A DNA stretch of 64,000 nt, from NCBI GenBank assembly GCA_051967755.1, contig JBQDYD010000003.1, positions 186,001-250,000 of the forward strand, given 5' to 3'. Source of the DNA: UBA1672 sp051967755. Lineage in GTDB: Bacteria; Pseudomonadota; Alphaproteobacteria; Micavibrionales; Micavibrionaceae. The notes beneath the pieces are model-generated. The model had not been told where the DNA came from. It saw only the letters and a program-made list of their open reading frames with translations, and searched no databases. The position numbers and the translations under genes are program-made. Each line of letters begins with the position of its first letter. Position 1 is the stretch's first letter. Shown piece by piece: positions 62,548 to 64,000 of the stretch.

Positions 62548-62961
62548 ATGCGTCATTTGGTTTTGCCAGCTTTGTCATTGTTGTGTTTAGCGTTTCCTGC
62601 GCATGACGCGTATGCGGCTGAGGAAAAGAAATCAGCGAATGTCGCTGAATATATTAAAATGGACCCTTTATTGCTTCCGATTATCGATGATGACGGAGTG
62701 CAGCAGGTGGTAAGCATGGTTGTAACCATCGAGGTTGATGGCGTATCTAATGCGGATAAGGTAAAGGCGATGCGTCCGCGTCTGGCTGATGCCTATATTC
62801 AAAATATGTATGGAATTCTTAATAAGCATGCAGCCCTAAAAGGCGGTATCATTCAGGTGGCTATGCTTAAAGAGCGCCTCAACAAGGTAACAAGTGATGT
62901 TGTGGGTGATGATATGGGCGCCGAAGTTTTGATACAAGTGGTTCAGCAGCGCCCGATATAG
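62548..62961 (+). CDS. small exported protein, possibly FliL-like
   Basis: 137 residues: signal peptide (about 1-23, cleavage near AYA) and a mature domain with DPLLLPIIDDDGVQQVVSMV, VKAMRPRLADAYIQNMYGIL and a C-terminal strand EVLIQVVQQRPI. The pattern (a strand, a long helix, then a strand ending in Gln-rich residues) recalls the periplasmic domain of FliL, which stabilises the flagellar stator, but lacks its membrane anchor. Function is not established. Confidence 0.7.
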   Translation: MRHLVLPALSLLCLAFPAHDAYAAEEKKSANVAEYIKMDPLLLPIIDDDGVQQVVSMVVTIEVDGVSNADKVKAMRPRLADAYIQNMYGILNKHAALKGGIIQVAMLKERLNKVTSDVVGDDMGAEVLIQVVQQRPI

Positions 62962-62964
62962 CGT

Positions 62965-63429
62965 TTATCGATCCAGATCGCCGGTCGCACTTACATTCTG
63001 TGGTGTATTAAATCGACCCAAATTCCCAAGTAATTGTTGTATAAATGTCAGGTCATTACCGTGCGTTGGCGTTTTTGTTCGCGCGAATGGAATGTTCTCG
63101 CGCTCACTATCTACCTCTTGGATGGCATCAACAACACCGTCTTTTCTGAACATAACAACAACAATACGTTCATCCGTGATGTGCTGATCAAGAATGCCGC
63201 GTTTTTCGGTTTCTTGTCCCAAATAATACCAGATGTTCGGATTGAATGTAGATTGCGTAGTCGGTGAGCCTAAAATCCTTAAAACGTCAGAACGTGTATG
63301 CTCACCCGCTTTTACTTCTTGAACCTGAAAGTCTTCCAACATATTTCCATGTTGTGACGTTACCGGTGTGCACGCCTGAATGAAAAAGATTAATAGAAGT
63401 GAAAAAGCAAATTTGACTATTTTTTGCAT
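62965..63429 (-). CDS. bamE: outer membrane assembly lipoprotein BamE
   Basis: Component of the BAM complex. 154 residues: lipobox FIQAC with Cys20, VKAGEHTRSDVLRILGSPTTQS, and WYYLGQETEKRG in the SmpA/OmlA fold, then a C-terminal extension of about 40 residues. Convergent with the small exported protein, divergent from the chaperone gene. Confidence 0.93.
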   Translation of the reverse strand: MQKIVKFAFSLLLIFFIQACTPVTSQHGNMLEDFQVQEVKAGEHTRSDVLRILGSPTTQSTFNPNIWYYLGQETEKRGILDQHITDERIVVVMFRKDGVVDAIQEVDSERENIPFARTKTPTHGNDLTFIQQLLGNLGRFNTPQNVSATGDLDR

Positions 63430-63504
63430 GGCATTCTTTAGTTTTGGTGTTATGTGTTATCGGAGCTTAGAGATAAAGTTATAAAAAACCTAGAGTAAAA
63501 ATCA

Positions 63505-64000
63505 ATGATTGGCGGATTATTCAGGAAAAAAGATGCACAGCGCACTGATTATAGGAAAAGTGCGGATAAATTATATGCAGAAATCTTAATGAATGTGCGT
63601 AAACCTGTCTTTTATGAAGAGTATGGTGTGCCGGATAGTTTCGACGGGCGCTTTGATCTATTGTTGGTGCACGCATTCATTGTTTTACACATAACAATGG
63701 AACACGAAGATTATGAAGAGCTGTCTCAGGCTTTGTTTGATACGGTGTTTCAAGATATGGATCAAACCCTCCGTGAGATGGGGATAGGGGATATGGGCGT
63801 TCCCAAACATATGAAGCGCATGATGAAGGCGTTCAACGGGCGAATGCATGCGTATCAAGTGGCTTTGAACCCGGACAGTCTAAAAGATATTGCGATTGAA
63901 GATTTGAAGCAGACAAACCTTCAGGAGGCCCTGAAGAGGAATTTGTACGCAACGGTATCGGACGGTAAAGGTTGGAATGAAGAATATTTATTCTTAATGG
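63505..64000 (+). CDS. ubiquinol-cytochrome c chaperone family protein (partial, cut at the right edge)
   Basis: Open from the ATG to the window end without a stop: at least 165 codons. The N-terminus MIGGLFRKKD, then AEILMNVRKPVFYEEYGVPD, FDLLLVHAFIVLHI and MGVPKHMKRMMKAFNGRMHA match the UQCC1/CBP3 family that assists cytochrome bc1 assembly. A bamE-divergent location is standard in alphaproteobacteria. Confidence 0.88.
   Translation, partial: MIGGLFRKKDAQRTDYRKSADKLYAEILMNVRKPVFYEEYGVPDSFDGRFDLLLVHAFIVLHITMEHEDYEELSQALFDTVFQDMDQTLREMGIGDMGVPKHMKRMMKAFNGRMHAYQVALNPDSLKDIAIEDLKQTNLQEALKRNLYATVSDGKGWNEEYLFLM

Noticed and set aside
1..64000. Mobile elements, prophage or CRISPR arrays
   Set aside because: I saw no transposase, integrase, phage structural gene, cas gene or regularly spaced repeats.

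Overview
This 64 kb window is a compact piece of chromosome from an alphaproteobacterium of fairly low GC content. The assignment rests on families and neighbourhoods typical of that class: a Ros/MucR regulator; PhaR and a phasin; LdtR; a RibB fused to a degenerate GTP cyclohydrolase II domain; the glyA-nrdR-ribD-ribE-ribBA-ribH-nusB block; BamE divergent from a ubiquinol-cytochrome c chaperone; and a PleC/DivJ-like PAS kinase. motAB points to a flagellated cell. The genus cannot be fixed from the sequence alone. I see no rRNA, tRNA, insertion sequence, prophage, CRISPR array or integration site. No gene-free stretch exceeds about 300 bases. Several convergent gene pairs overlap at their stop codons (mucR/proC, PAS kinase/recX, asmA-like/RHH, folP/phosphatase).

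Layout. 0-9.9 kb: Fe-S and tRNA maintenance (nfu, tsaB), mucR, proC, a YbjN-like protein and a UbiK-like factor, lgt with a MidA-type methyltransferase and pgeF, then prs, rplY, pth and ychF. 10-19.2 kb: a large uncharacterised protein with an HExxH motif, ilvE, an OmpR/EnvZ-like pair, a phasin, a PAS kinase and recX. 19.3-27.5 kb: hslO, a lipoprotein, trkH, an OmpA-like lipoprotein, a DJ-1/PfpI-like protein, prfB with a programmed +1 frameshift, and an exported coiled-coil protein. 27.5-31.4 kb: a polyhydroxybutyrate cluster (phaR, a PhaC-like enzyme, phaA, phaB). 31.5-42.9 kb: a cyclic-nucleotide-binding protein, an AsmA-like protein, fumC, purEK, a phosphofructokinase, two membrane PH-domain proteins and ilvD. 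43-49.3 kb: an L,D-transpeptidase followed by a MepK-like peptidase, folK-folP, and an operon of Ldh2-family dehydrogenase, aspartate dehydrogenase and histidine phosphatase. 49.3-64 kb: recO-parC, motAB, hemB, ldtR, rpiB-glyA-nrdR-riboflavin genes-nusB, a small exported protein, bamE, and a chaperone gene cut by the window edge.

Most of the window is housekeeping. The points that deserve a second look are regulatory or concern single unknown proteins. prfB has a near-perfect frameshift site, and its ribosome binding site sits in a predicted leader hairpin. Three identical TATGCTGCA elements lie in the phasin and PhaC-like upstream regions and are probably PhaR operators. The HExxH protein has duplicated N-terminal and C-terminal repeats and a near-consensus promoter. 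An inverted repeat overlaps the start codon of the L,D-transpeptidase. Several familiar families lack expected catalytic or metal-binding residues: MucR without full zinc ligands, a DJ-1-like protein without its cysteine, and RibBA without GCHII cysteines. I do not see a convincing new multi-gene system; the Ldh2-NadX-phosphatase operon is the nearest candidate for an uncharacterised pathway.
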